From NCBI RefSeq assembly GCF_900111495.1, contig NZ_FOIU01000003.1, forward strand, positions 248,001 to 312,000: a DNA stretch of 64,000 bases, written 5' to 3'. Position numbers and translations under genes: made by a program. The stretch comes from Chryseobacterium wanjuense. Its GTDB lineage: Bacteria > Bacteroidota > Bacteroidia > Flavobacteriales > Weeksellaceae. The notes under the pieces are model-generated. The model searched no databases. It was not told where the DNA came from and saw only the letters and a program-made list of their open reading frames with translations. Positions 1 through 8,439 of this stretch are shown piece after piece; within the stretch, counting starts at the first letter, position 1; each line of letters begins with the position of its first letter.

Positions 1-2
1 CA

Positions 3-1541
3 GGTATTAATCCGAATAAGCAAATGACCTGGAAACAGAATATGTTTGCCATGTTGACCATTAATCTGGTTTGGTTTATCATCGGATTTTTTATCTTATT
101 AAATCAATCCTGGCTTCCTCTCAATCCTGATGGAAACCCGGATATGTCTCCTGATCTCGCCTTCAATACGGCAATTTCGTTCTTAGTGAATTGTAATCTA
201 CAGCATTATTCGGGAGAAACGGGAGTCAGTTATTTGAGTCAGCTTTATTTAATGTTTCTGCAGTTTGTAACGGCAGCGACAGGTATGGCTGCAATGGCAG
301 TGCTTTTCAAAGCATTTAAAGATAAAACAACAACGGAATTGGGTAATTTCTACGATTTTTTCACCAAATCCATCATCAGAATATTGATCCCTATCAGCAT
401 TGTGGTTGCATTTATCCTTTCAGCCAATGGAACTCCGATGACTTTCGAAGGCAAAGATCATATTACCACATTGGAAGGTCAGAAAGTAGATGTTTCCAGA
501 GGTCCTGCTGCCGCTTTTGTGGCGATCAAACATTTAGGAACGAATGGTGGTGGATTTTTCGGGGCAAACTCGGCACATCCGCTTGAAAATCCGAATTACC
601 TGACCAATATGACCGAAATGGTAACACAGATGATTATCCCGTTTGCTTTGGTTTTTGCACTTGGATTTTATTTAAAAAAGAGAAAACTCTCATGGACGAT
701 TTTTACCGTTATGACGATTGGATTTCTGGCACTTACAGTTCCCAATATCATTAACGAAACCAATGGAAATCCATTAATTACCCAAATGGGAACCGATCCT
801 CACCTCGGAGCGATGGAAGGCAAGGAAATCCGCTTCGGAAGTGCCGCTTCAGCGTATTGGAGTATTGCGACAACGGTAATTTCAACCGGTTCGGTAAATG
901 CCATGCACGACAGCACAATGCCGCTTTCAGGAATGAATGAGCTTCTGGCCATGATGATCAACTGCTTCTACGGAGGTTGCGGCGTTGGGATTCTGAACTA
1001 CTTCATTTTCATCATTCTGGCTGTATTCATCAGTGGTCTGATGGTTGGAAGGACGCCTGAATTTTTAGGTAAAAAAATTGAAGCCAAAGAAATGAAAATT
1101 GCAATGATCGTAGCTTTGTTTCACCCGTTTTTAATTTTGGTCGGAACAGCTTTAACGGCCTATTTACCGGAATTCGGAACAAAAACATTGAACAATCCCG
1201 GCTTTCACGGATTCAGTGAGATGTTGTACGAATTCACCTCTTCTTCCGCCAACAACGGTTCCGGATTTGAAGGATTGGGCGACAATACCCCTTGGTGGAA
1301 TATCTCCACAGGAATTATTTTGCTGTTATCAAGATTTATCCCCATCATCGGTCCAATCGCGATTGCAGGATTATTGGCTCAGAAAAAATACATCCCTGAA
1401 AGTTCGGGAACTTTAAAGACGGATACTGCAACTTTCGGATTTATGACATTAGCCGTGATTCTTCTGATTGCCGCCTTGTCATTCTTCCCTGCCCTTACGC
1501 TGGGACCGATAGCAGAACAGCTTCAATATTTTTCAAAATAA
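3..1541 (+). CDS. kdpA: KdpA, K+-translocating subunit of Kdp ATPase (5' end outside window)
   Basis: Potassium channel-like subunit of the high-affinity KdpFABC pump in the inner membrane. The reading frame is open to the left edge (GINPNKQ precedes the first ATG at 24 and matches the KdpA family), so roughly 50 N-terminal residues are missing. Four pore-loop signatures are visible: CNLQHYSGE, TNGGGFFGANSAHP, the YGGCGVG region, and SSSANNGSGFEGLGDN. About nine hydrophobic segments remain. It is the first visible gene of a plus-strand kdp operon. A regulator or kdpF may lie upstream, outside the view. The identification is from family motifs and gene order and is very secure. Confidence 0.97.
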   Translation, partial: GINPNKQMTWKQNMFAMLTINLVWFIIGFFILLNQSWLPLNPDGNPDMSPDLAFNTAISFLVNCNLQHYSGETGVSYLSQLYLMFLQFVTAATGMAAMAVLFKAFKDKTTTELGNFYDFFTKSIIRILIPISIVVAFILSANGTPMTFEGKDHITTLEGQKVDVSRGPAAAFVAIKHLGTNGGGFFGANSAHPLENPNYLTNMTEMVTQMIIPFALVFALGFYLKKRKLSWTIFTVMTIGFLALTVPNIINETNGNPLITQMGTDPHLGAMEGKEIRFGSAASAYWSIATTVISTGSVNAMHDSTMPLSGMNELLAMMINCFYGGCGVGILNYFIFIILAVFISGLMVGRTPEFLGKKIEAKEMKIAMIVALFHPFLILVGTALTAYLPEFGTKTLNNPGFHGFSEMLYEFTSSSANNGSGFEGLGDNTPWWNISTGIILLLSRFIPIIGPIAIAGLLAQKKYIPESSGTLKTDTATFGFMTLAVILLIAALSFFPALTLGPIAEQLQYFSK

Positions 1542-1552
1542 AAATTAAATAA

Positions 1553-1818
1553 TTAAACCATTAAGGAAATTTAAGAAGTTAAGAATATTAAGCGAATCAA
1601 ATCATTAAGCTTAAAAATATTCAAAGAATATTTCTTAATTAAACTTAACTCCTTAAATAAATCTTAATGGTTTAAAAAAGAAAAATTTTCTCAATAATTA
1701 AAAATCAATAATAAACCATTAAGTATATCAAATCATTAAAGAAAACTAGTCTCACTTTTCATACACTCTGAAAAATATTATCCATTTTAATCTTTTTTAT
1801 TGATTTGTCTTAATGGTT
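1553..1818. repeat. Nested AT-rich inverted repeats between kdpA and kdpB
   Basis: The gap between kdpA and kdpB (about 310 bp) has no gene. It holds a long imperfect inverted repeat, left arm 1553-1589 beginning TTAAACCATTAAG and right arm 1627-1675 ending CTTAATGGTTTAA. A second, shorter pair lies at 1713-1723 (AAACCATTAAG) and 1809-1818 (CTTAATGGTT). A related piece, AACCATTAAG, recurs near 34384 downstream of a T6SS gene, which suggests a dispersed intergenic family. Role unknown; it could shape kdpA/kdpB mRNA processing. Confidence 0.7.
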
Positions 1819-1855
1819 CATATTGGTTTACAATGATATAACTCTTTCAAAAAAA

Positions 1856-3895
1856 ATGAAAAATCAATCACAAACATTGTTTCAAAAAGATTTGGTCAGC
1901 GAAGCAATCAGACAGTCTTTCGTAAAACTGAATCCGAAAATCATGTTTAAAAATCCTGTTATGTTTCTGGTGGAAATCGGAACAGTGGTCATGTTCATCG
2001 TAAGCTTATTTAGCTTAACGGGTGACAAATCACAAGGCAGTTTTAGCTATAATTTTTTAGTATTTATCATCTTATTTTTCACCGTTTTATTTGCCAATTT
2101 CGCCGAAGCCATCGCCGAAGCAAGAGGAAAAGCTCAGGCAGACACCTTAAGAAAAACCCGTGAAGAAACTCCTGCTAAAGTGGTGGTTGACAACAAACAG
2201 GGATTTCAGGTGGAAACCGTTTTAAAAAAATCTGCCGATATGAAACTCGGAGATATTTTCCTTTGCGAAGCAGGTGACCAAATTCCGATGGATGGAGAAA
2301 TTATTGAAGGTTTGGCAACCATTGACGAATCTGCCATCACCGGAGAAAGCGCACCTGTAATCCGTGAAGCGGGAGGTGATAAAAGTTCCGTAACAGGCGG
2401 TACAAAAGTACTTTCTGACCGAATCAAAGTGAAAGTAACCACCAAACCGGGAGAATCTTTCCTTGATAAAATGATTGCCCTTGTAGAAGGTGCTTCAAGA
2501 CAAAAAACACCCAACGAAATCGCATTAACGATACTCTTAGCAGGATTTACCCTGACATTCATAATTGTTACAGTGACTTTAAAACCTTTTGCAGACTATG
2601 CGCAGACACCAATCACCATTGCGGCATTTATTTCACTTTTCGTTTGTTTGATTCCCACAACGATTGGCGGTCTGCTTTCTGCAATCGGAATCGCGGGAAT
2701 GGACAGAGCACTGAGAGCCAACGTCATCACAAAAAGCGGTAAAGCCGTTGAAACTGCAGGAGACATTGATGTTTTACTTTTGGATAAAACAGGAACAATT
2801 ACGATTGGAAACCGTAAGGCGACACAATTTCATCCTTCTAATAATATTCAGCTTGATGAATTTATTAAAGCTTCAGCATTAAGTTCTGTTGCTGATGAGA
2901 CACCTGAAGGAAAATCAATTATAGAATTAAGCCAGTTAAAATCGGAAGATTTACTTGTTCCAAATCCAACTTACATCGATTTTACGGCCGAAACCAGAAC
3001 TTCAGGGATCGATTTTGAAAATACAAGAATCCGAAAAGGAGCATACGATACAATAAAAAAGCTAACAGAAAAAGCCGGGAATATTTTCCCGCAGGAAACT
3101 CAGGAAGCCGTGACTAAAATTGCTGAAAACGGAGGAACTCCTTTGGTGGTTTCCGTGAATGAAAAGGTTTGGGGCGTGATTGAACTTCAGGACATCATCA
3201 AAACCGGAATTCAGGAACGTTTCCAACGATTGAGAAAAATGGGAGTGAAAACCGTAATGGTAACGGGCGACAATCCTTTAACCGCTAAATTTATTGCTGA
3301 AAAAGCCGGAGTGGATGATTTTATCGCAGAAGCCAAACCTGAAGACAAGATGAATTACATCAAAAAAGAACAGCAGGAAGGAAAACTGGTAGCGATGATG
3401 GGAGATGGAACGAATGATGCTCCCGCTCTGGCTCAAGCCGATGTCGGCGTTGCAATGAACAGCGGAACTCAGGCTGCCAAAGAAGCCGGAAATATGGTGG
3501 ATCTGGATAATGACCCGACAAAACTGATTGAAATCGTAGAAATCGGAAAACAATTATTAATGACCCGCGGAACGCTGACCACCTTCAGTATTGCGAATGA
3601 TGTTGCTAAATATTTTGCCATTATTCCGGCATTGTTTATCACATTCATTCCGGCGCTTCAAAAGCTGAATATTATGCATCTTCACAGTCCGGAATCAGCG
3701 ATTTTATCGGCGATCATTTTTAATGCGATCATTATTCCTTTCCTGATTCCATTGGCTTTGAAAGGGGTTGCCTACAAACCGATCGGTGCAAGTGCATTGC
3801 TGAGAAGAAACCTTTTAATCTATGGTTTGGGCGGAATTATCGTGCCGTTCATCGGGATAAAATTAATTGATTTAGTAGTTAGTTTATTCTTTTAA
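1856..3895 (+). CDS. kdpB: KdpB, catalytic P-type ATPase subunit
   Basis: ATP-hydrolysing subunit of the Kdp potassium pump (P1A-type ATPase), inner membrane, 679 residues, the usual length. Motifs seen: TGES near residue 162 (actuator domain), DKTGT with the phosphorylated Asp at residue 310, [15 protein letters not shown] and [10 protein letters not shown] (hinge and nucleotide-binding domains), and about seven hydrophobic helices. An in-frame TTG at 1823 would add 11 residues, but family proteins begin near the [13 protein letters not shown] stretch, so the ATG at 1856 is preferred. It is separated from kdpA by repeat DNA and from kdpC by a dispersed palindrome. Confidence 0.97.
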   Translation: MKNQSQTLFQKDLVSEAIRQSFVKLNPKIMFKNPVMFLVEIGTVVMFIVSLFSLTGDKSQGSFSYNFLVFIILFFTVLFANFAEAIAEARGKAQADTLRKTREETPAKVVVDNKQGFQVETVLKKSADMKLGDIFLCEAGDQIPMDGEIIEGLATIDESAITGESAPVIREAGGDKSSVTGGTKVLSDRIKVKVTTKPGESFLDKMIALVEGASRQKTPNEIALTILLAGFTLTFIIVTVTLKPFADYAQTPITIAAFISLFVCLIPTTIGGLLSAIGIAGMDRALRANVITKSGKAVETAGDIDVLLLDKTGTITIGNRKATQFHPSNNIQLDEFIKASALSSVADETPEGKSIIELSQLKSEDLLVPNPTYIDFTAETRTSGIDFENTRIRKGAYDTIKKLTEKAGNIFPQETQEAVTKIAENGGTPLVVSVNEKVWGVIELQDIIKTGIQERFQRLRKMGVKTVMVTGDNPLTAKFIAEKAGVDDFIAEAKPEDKMNYIKKEQQEGKLVAMMGDGTNDAPALAQADVGVAMNSGTQAAKEAGNMVDLDNDPTKLIEIVEIGKQLLMTRGTLTTFSIANDVAKYFAIIPALFITFIPALQKLNIMHLHSPESAILSAIIFNAIIIPFLIPLALKGVAYKPIGASALLRRNLLIYGLGGIIVPFIGIKLIDLVVSLFF

Positions 3896-3900
3896 TCATT

Positions 3901-3963
3901 GGGCTGGAAGCTGATGGAAGTGAAAAATATATCGTTTTAACTTCCCTCTCCCATCTTCCATTC
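3901..3963. repeat. Imperfect GGAAG/CTTCC palindrome, copy 1
   Basis: The kdpB-kdpC gap is filled by an imperfect palindrome built from GGAAG words on the left (GGCTGGAAGCTGATGGAAG) and CTTCC words on the right (AACTTCCCTCTCCCATCTTCC). A clearly related element lies at 7201-7281 in the same operon. This looks like a dispersed intergenic repeat that would fold into a hairpin in the kdp mRNA. Confidence 0.65.
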
Positions 3964-3986
3964 ATTAAACATAAAATTCAAACAAA

Positions 3987-4535
3987 ATGAAAATTTATCT
4001 TATTTCAGCATTGAGACTATCTCTTGTGATGCTGGTTGTGGTAGCTCTATATCTAATCTTCGTTTTTGCAGGTTCTAAAATTTTACCGACACAGGGAAAC
4101 GCAGAGATTATCAATTATAACGGTCAGAAGTTTTACGCCAATATTGGTCAGAACTTTACCTCTCCTGAATATTTTCACGGCCGTCCGTCCGCAGTTGATT
4201 ACAATGCAGCAGGAAGCGCGGGAAGCAATAAAGGGCCAACCAACGAAGAATATCTGCAAACGGTTCAGAAAAGAATTGATACTCTGAAAATACAAAACCC
4301 GGAAATGGAAAACGTAAAAGTTCCTGTAGAACTGGTAACGGCAAGCGGAAGCGGTCTTGATCCTGATATCTCTCCGGAAGGAGCTCTTTATCAAGCCAAA
4401 AGAATTGCCAAAGAAAGAAATCTTTCTCTTGAAAAAATTGAAAACCTTATTAAAAATCAAACGGAAAAACCACTTTTCGGCCCAGCTAAAGTCAATGTTT
4501 TGAAGTTGAATATTGTTTTAAATCAAATTCATTAA
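3987..4535 (+). CDS. kdpC: KdpC, accessory subunit of Kdp ATPase
   Basis: Single-pass inner-membrane subunit needed for assembly and function of the Kdp pump; 182 residues, normal for the family. A hydrophobic anchor spans roughly residues 5-30. It is followed by the conserved FHGRPSAVDYNAAGSAGSN block and the GSGLDPDISPEGALYQ block, both diagnostic for KdpC. It starts 91 bp after kdpB, with the palindromic repeat in between. Very secure. Confidence 0.96.
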   Translation: MKIYLISALRLSLVMLVVVALYLIFVFAGSKILPTQGNAEIINYNGQKFYANIGQNFTSPEYFHGRPSAVDYNAAGSAGSNKGPTNEEYLQTVQKRIDTLKIQNPEMENVKVPVELVTASGSGLDPDISPEGALYQAKRIAKERNLSLEKIENLIKNQTEKPLFGPAKVNVLKLNIVLNQIH

Positions 4536-4618
4536 TCTTTCTTTTGTCTTAAAAACAAAGGAAACAAAAGTTCAAGACTGGGTTGGTCGTTTAAATTACT
4601 CTTTAAAATTAATTATAC

Positions 4619-4633
4619 ATAACACATTGTTAT
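4619..4633. promoter_or_regulatory. Short inverted repeat before porin gene
   Basis: ATAACA-CAT-TGTTAT, a perfect 6-bp inverted repeat, lies 14 bp before the start codon of the first porin gene in a 110-bp gap after kdpC. It could be an operator or chance in AT-rich DNA. Confidence 0.25.
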
Positions 4634-4646
4634 CAATATTTATATA

Positions 4647-6011
4647 ATGAAATCAAAAACTATTCAAGCTGTTTTTTTATTAGGACTATTTGCTTTAAGT
4701 CCGATGAATGCACAGGAAATCAAACAGGACTCAATTTCGGTTCAGCCTAAAGATTCCTTAACTACAGAATCAAAAATCCCTTTTGACGGGTATGATTTGA
4801 CATGGATTAACGGGCAAAACAGACAGACTGATTTTCCTTTAACCCTAAAAGACAAAAACGGCGAAACCATTTTAACGGGAGTTACCTACGTAGATGCTTA
4901 TTATAACTACGATTTCCGTCGTCCAAAAGATAATACTCATACGATTTCCGCTGCTATCGGCCGTTCCAACGAATTTACCATCAACATGGCAAGTATCGGT
5001 CTGGAAACGAATTATAAAAATGTGATCGGCCGTTTATGGCTGCAGTTCGGACAGATGGGTTCTATTATTCAGGATCTTGACGGAACGGTAAATCATGGTA
5101 AAAACACCAGTATAGGAAATTTAAAATACATCAGAGAAGCCGCAGCAGGTTATCATTTTGATGTCATGCACGGTTTGAATGTTGAAGCAGGGATTTTCAT
5201 GAGCTACATCGGTCTGGAAAGTTATGTTTTAAGTGAAAACTGGAACTATCAGAGAAGTTTGGTATGTGATTTTACGCCTTTCTATTTTCAGGGAGCGAGA
5301 GTTCAGGCCTATCCTTCCAAAAAATACAAAGTTGAACTTTGGGTACTGAACGGATGGCAGACCTACAACTCATGGAATACAGGTCTCGGATTGGGAGTTT
5401 CCAACTATTACCGCCCGAATGAAAATCTGCAATTGGTTGCTAATTTTTATTTAAACGGAAAAGACACCAGAAACAACCCAGGCGTTCGCCGTTTCCACCA
5501 TGACCACAGTATCGTTGCGAGATATTATAAAAACAAGGAAAGCAAAGGACTTTCGCAGGCCGGTTTCAGCATCAACAACCATTACGGATTCCAGACAGGA
5601 GGCGGTTTGAAGGCAAAAGACAACTATATGATAGGAACTTCCATTGCCAACAGACTTTGGTTTTATAACAACAAAATCGGGCTGACTTTAAGAGCGGATG
5701 CTGTTTCCAATCCGGGAGCTTATCTGGCGTTCTCCCCTTCTCCGGTTACGAATAATGATTTTAATGATGCGATTGCCAACGGAGAAAAACTAAAAATGTT
5801 TCAGGGAACAGCAACGATTGATATTATGCCGAACCAATTTTTCACTTTCAGACTCGAATATGGATTCAGAAAAAGCAATATCCCGTATTTCGCAGGAAGA
5901 GATGGAACGACAAGCCCGGACGGATGGATCGACACGCCTGTTGAATCATGGAGACCGGATCTGAAAAAATCTGACAGCAGAATTACTTTAGGAGTAATTT
6001 TCAGATTATAA
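4647..6011 (+). CDS. Outer-membrane porin, OmpL-like beta-barrel (BBP2 type)
   Basis: A 454-residue protein with a Sec signal peptide (MKSKTIQAVFLLGLFALSPMNA), then a mature part rich in alternating aromatic/polar strands. It ends in a phenylalanine-containing strand (ITLGVIFRL), as expected for an outer-membrane beta-barrel. The VDAYYNYDFRRP block and the GWQTYNSWN block resemble the putative beta-barrel porin-2/OmpL-like family. Its place inside the kdp operon suggests a channel that lets K+ or a counter-ion cross the outer membrane when Kdp is induced; that role is inferred from context only. Confidence 0.8.
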   Translation: MKSKTIQAVFLLGLFALSPMNAQEIKQDSISVQPKDSLTTESKIPFDGYDLTWINGQNRQTDFPLTLKDKNGETILTGVTYVDAYYNYDFRRPKDNTHTISAAIGRSNEFTINMASIGLETNYKNVIGRLWLQFGQMGSIIQDLDGTVNHGKNTSIGNLKYIREAAAGYHFDVMHGLNVEAGIFMSYIGLESYVLSENWNYQRSLVCDFTPFYFQGARVQAYPSKKYKVELWVLNGWQTYNSWNTGLGLGVSNYYRPNENLQLVANFYLNGKDTRNNPGVRRFHHDHSIVARYYKNKESKGLSQAGFSINNHYGFQTGGGLKAKDNYMIGTSIANRLWFYNNKIGLTLRADAVSNPGAYLAFSPSPVTNNDFNDAIANGEKLKMFQGTATIDIMPNQFFTFRLEYGFRKSNIPYFAGRDGTTSPDGWIDTPVESWRPDLKKSDSRITLGVIFRL

Positions 6012-6041
6012 AAAATTTGATTAAATTTTGATACTTTAAAT

Positions 6042-6077
6042 AAGCCCGGGATCATTGCAATGTTAATTATCTCGGGC
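6042..6077. terminator. GC-rich hairpin between the two porin genes
   Basis: AGCCCGGGAT (6042-6051) pairs with ATCTCGGGCT (6068-6077) over 10 bp with one G-T wobble. No T-run follows, so it may be an mRNA-stabilising or attenuating hairpin rather than a full terminator. It just precedes the ATG at 6114, which disfavours the alternative upstream start at 6060. Confidence 0.5.
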
Positions 6078-6113
6078 TATCAAAACGACCAGCAGTCACA
6101 AAATAATTGTAAA

Positions 6114-7199
6114 ATGAAAAAAGCTATTGTCATAGGAATCATGTTAGGGATAATTTTTCCGAAGGCTCAATCTTCGGACTCGTTGAAAAGTGGCAATAAA
6201 CTTACTGTTTCTGCCTATGCAGAACTTTTTTACACTTATGATTTCAATCGACCGGAAGGCAGCCACCGTCAGGATTTTTTATATTCCTACAACCGTCACA
6301 ACGAACTTAATCTGAATCTTGGTTTAATAAAAGGGTCCTATCAAAATGATAATTTCCGTGCAAATCTGGCTTTAATGGCGGGAGTTTATGCTGAGGACAA
6401 CCTTTCTGCGGAAGAAGAAATTTTGCAGTATGTAAACGAAGCCAATGTCGGAATTAAAATTTCAAAAACAAAAAACTTATGGATCGATGCCGGAATCATG
6501 CCTTCTCATATCGGTTGGGAAAGTGCTATTGGAAAGGATAATATTAACCTTACAAGAAGTCTTGCAGCAGATAATTCGCCTTATTTTGAAACCGGTGCAA
6601 AAATTTCCTACACTTCCGACAACGGAAAATGGTTTGTAAGCGGATTGATTTTAAACGGATGGCAGAGAATCATACAGGCAGAAGGCAATCAAAGCCTTTC
6701 TTTCGGGCACCAGATTATCTACAAACCGAATGAAAAAATCACTTTAAACAGCAGTTCGTTCATTGGAAACGACAAAGCAAAAGAAGAGAAAAAAATGCGA
6801 TATTTTCATGATTTATATGGAAATTTTCAACTGACCAAGCAGTTTTCAGCGACACTTGGTTTCGATATCGGAGCCGAACAAAAAGAAAAAGGAAGTAAAA
6901 GTTACAACCTTTGGTACACCCCAAATATTTTGATGAAATATCAACTTACTGATCAATGGGCTTTTGGGGGAAGATTGGAATATTATAATGATAAAAACGG
7001 AGTCATCATCAATACCGGAACAGAAAACGGATTTCAGACTTTCGGATATTCTTTTAATTTGGATTATCTGATTTTTAAGAAAGTAATGCTCCGAACCGAA
7101 GCCAGAGGATTTACCTCTAAAGATGCTGTTTTTATGAAAAATAATGGATTGAAAACAGGAAATTTCTTCATTACAACGAGTCTTTCGGCTTGGTTTTAA
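6114..7199 (+). CDS. Second OmpL-like outer-membrane porin
   Basis: A 361-residue beta-barrel protein of the same broad family as the gene before it. It shares the AELFYTYDFNRPEG pattern, the IGWESA and LNGWQRI blocks and a terminal aromatic strand (LSAWF). The start at 6114 gives a normal signal peptide (MKKAIVIGIMLGIIFPKAQS); an in-frame ATG at 6060 would add 18 polar residues and lies inside the hairpin. Two consecutive porins in a kdp operon suggest paired outer-membrane uptake channels. Their specificity cannot be read from the sequence. Confidence 0.78.
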   Translation: MKKAIVIGIMLGIIFPKAQSSDSLKSGNKLTVSAYAELFYTYDFNRPEGSHRQDFLYSYNRHNELNLNLGLIKGSYQNDNFRANLALMAGVYAEDNLSAEEEILQYVNEANVGIKISKTKNLWIDAGIMPSHIGWESAIGKDNINLTRSLAADNSPYFETGAKISYTSDNGKWFVSGLILNGWQRIIQAEGNQSLSFGHQIIYKPNEKITLNSSSFIGNDKAKEEKKMRYFHDLYGNFQLTKQFSATLGFDIGAEQKEKGSKSYNLWYTPNILMKYQLTDQWAFGGRLEYYNDKNGVIINTGTENGFQTFGYSFNLDYLIFKKVMLRTEARGFTSKDAVFMKNNGLKTGNFFITTSLSAWF

Positions 7200-7200
7200 T

Positions 7201-7281
7201 AAGATGGAAGCGGGGTGTTGGATGCAGGAAGTAAAAGCAATTAGTTATTAACTTCCAACCTCCAGCTTCAGACTTCCAGCA
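7201..7281. repeat. Imperfect GGAAG/CTTCC palindrome, copy 2
   Basis: Left half has GATGGAAGC...GGAAGTAAAAG, right half has AACTTCCAACCTCCAGC...CTTCCAGC. It has the same layout as the 3901-3963 element and the same setting, between genes of the kdp operon. It ends 42 bp before the preferred kdpD start. Confidence 0.65.
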
Positions 7282-7323
7282 ATAATTATGTTTCAAAAAA
7301 TAAAATTAAAAAGAATAAAATCA

Positions 7324-8433
7324 ATGTCATCAGCAAAAGATTTTTTAGAACTGATTCAAAAATCCCGAAAAGGGAAATTTAAGATCTACATCGGGATGAG
7401 CGCGGGTGTCGGGAAAACTTTCCGGATGCTTCAGGAAGCCCATTCCCTTTTGCGAAATGGCATCGATGTGAAAATAGGATACATCGAAACTCACGGCAGA
7501 GAAGAAACTCAAGCTCTGGTGGATGGACTTCCGGAAATCCCAAGAAAATCTGTTTTTTATAAAGGTAAAAACCTTGAGGAAATGGATGTTCAGGCGATTA
7601 TCAATGAACATCCTGAAGTAGTTTTGGTTGACGAATTGGCGCATACCAATGTGGAAGGTTCGAAGAATAAAAAAAGATGGCAGGACGTGCTGGAGATTTT
7701 AGAAAGCGGAATTAACGTCATCAGCGCGATGAATATTCAGCATATTGAAAGTTTGAATGAAGAGGTAAAAAAAATCACCGGGATTGAAGTGGCAGAGCGG
7801 GTTCCCGATAAAATTTTAGCGTTGGCTGATGAAGTTGTGAATATTGATTTAACGGCTGATGAGCTCTTAACCAGACTCAAAGAAGGGAAAATTTATAAAA
7901 AAGAAAAAATACAGACTGCTTTAAATAATTTTTTTCAAAGCGGACATATTTTGCAGCTCCGCGAGCTGGCCTTGAAAGAAGTGGCTACCCACGTTGAGAA
8001 AAAGGTAGAAACAGAAATCAAAACTGAAAATTTTAAACCTATAAAATTTCTCGCCTGTATAAGCAGTAATGAAAAAATAGCGAAAAATATTATCCGTAAA
8101 ACTTCAAGACTGGCAAGTTATTACAACAGCCCGTGGACGGTTTTATACATTCAAAGACCCGCTGAAAATCCTGAAAAAATAGCTCTTGACAAGCAGCGTT
8201 ATTTGATTAATAATTTTAATTTAGCACAAGAATTGGGAGCGAAAGTGATGCGCGTGAAGGAAAACAGCGTCCACAAAGGTATTCTGGATTATGTCATAGA
8301 ACACAATATCACAACGGTCTGCATTGGAAAACCTCATGCCCATTTTTTGCAGAGAATCTTCGGCTACAGCTGGATTTATACACTGATGAACCGATTGAAC
8401 GAAAGGCAGATCGACATTATTATTTTATCTTAA
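7324..8433 (+). CDS. kdpD: KdpD N-terminal sensor domain with USP domain (short KdpD)
   Basis: About 369 residues that correspond only to the cytoplasmic N-terminal part of classic KdpD. The KdpD domain has Walker A (GMSAGVGKTF) and Walker B (VVLVDELAHTN), followed by a universal-stress-protein-like domain from about residue 240 to the end. The four transmembrane helices, GAF and kinase core of proteobacterial KdpD are absent; the kinase is the next gene, only 6 bp away. An in-frame ATG at 7288 is possible, but the family alignment begins near SAKDFLELIQ, so 7324 is preferred. It probably senses K+/ATP or c-di-AMP status and acts on the adjacent kinase; that is inference from KdpD biology. 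Confidence 0.92.
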   Translation: MSSAKDFLELIQKSRKGKFKIYIGMSAGVGKTFRMLQEAHSLLRNGIDVKIGYIETHGREETQALVDGLPEIPRKSVFYKGKNLEEMDVQAIINEHPEVVLVDELAHTNVEGSKNKKRWQDVLEILESGINVISAMNIQHIESLNEEVKKITGIEVAERVPDKILALADEVVNIDLTADELLTRLKEGKIYKKEKIQTALNNFFQSGHILQLRELALKEVATHVEKKVETEIKTENFKPIKFLACISSNEKIAKNIIRKTSRLASYYNSPWTVLYIQRPAENPEKIALDKQRYLINNFNLAQELGAKVMRVKENSVHKGILDYVIEHNITTVCIGKPHAHFLQRIFGYSWIYTLMNRLNERQIDIIILS

Positions 8434-8439
8434 AAAGTG

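Noticed and set aside
1823..1855. Upstream TTG start for kdpB
   Set aside because: It adds residues not found in the KdpB family and starts at a rare TTG, while a good ATG follows at 1856.
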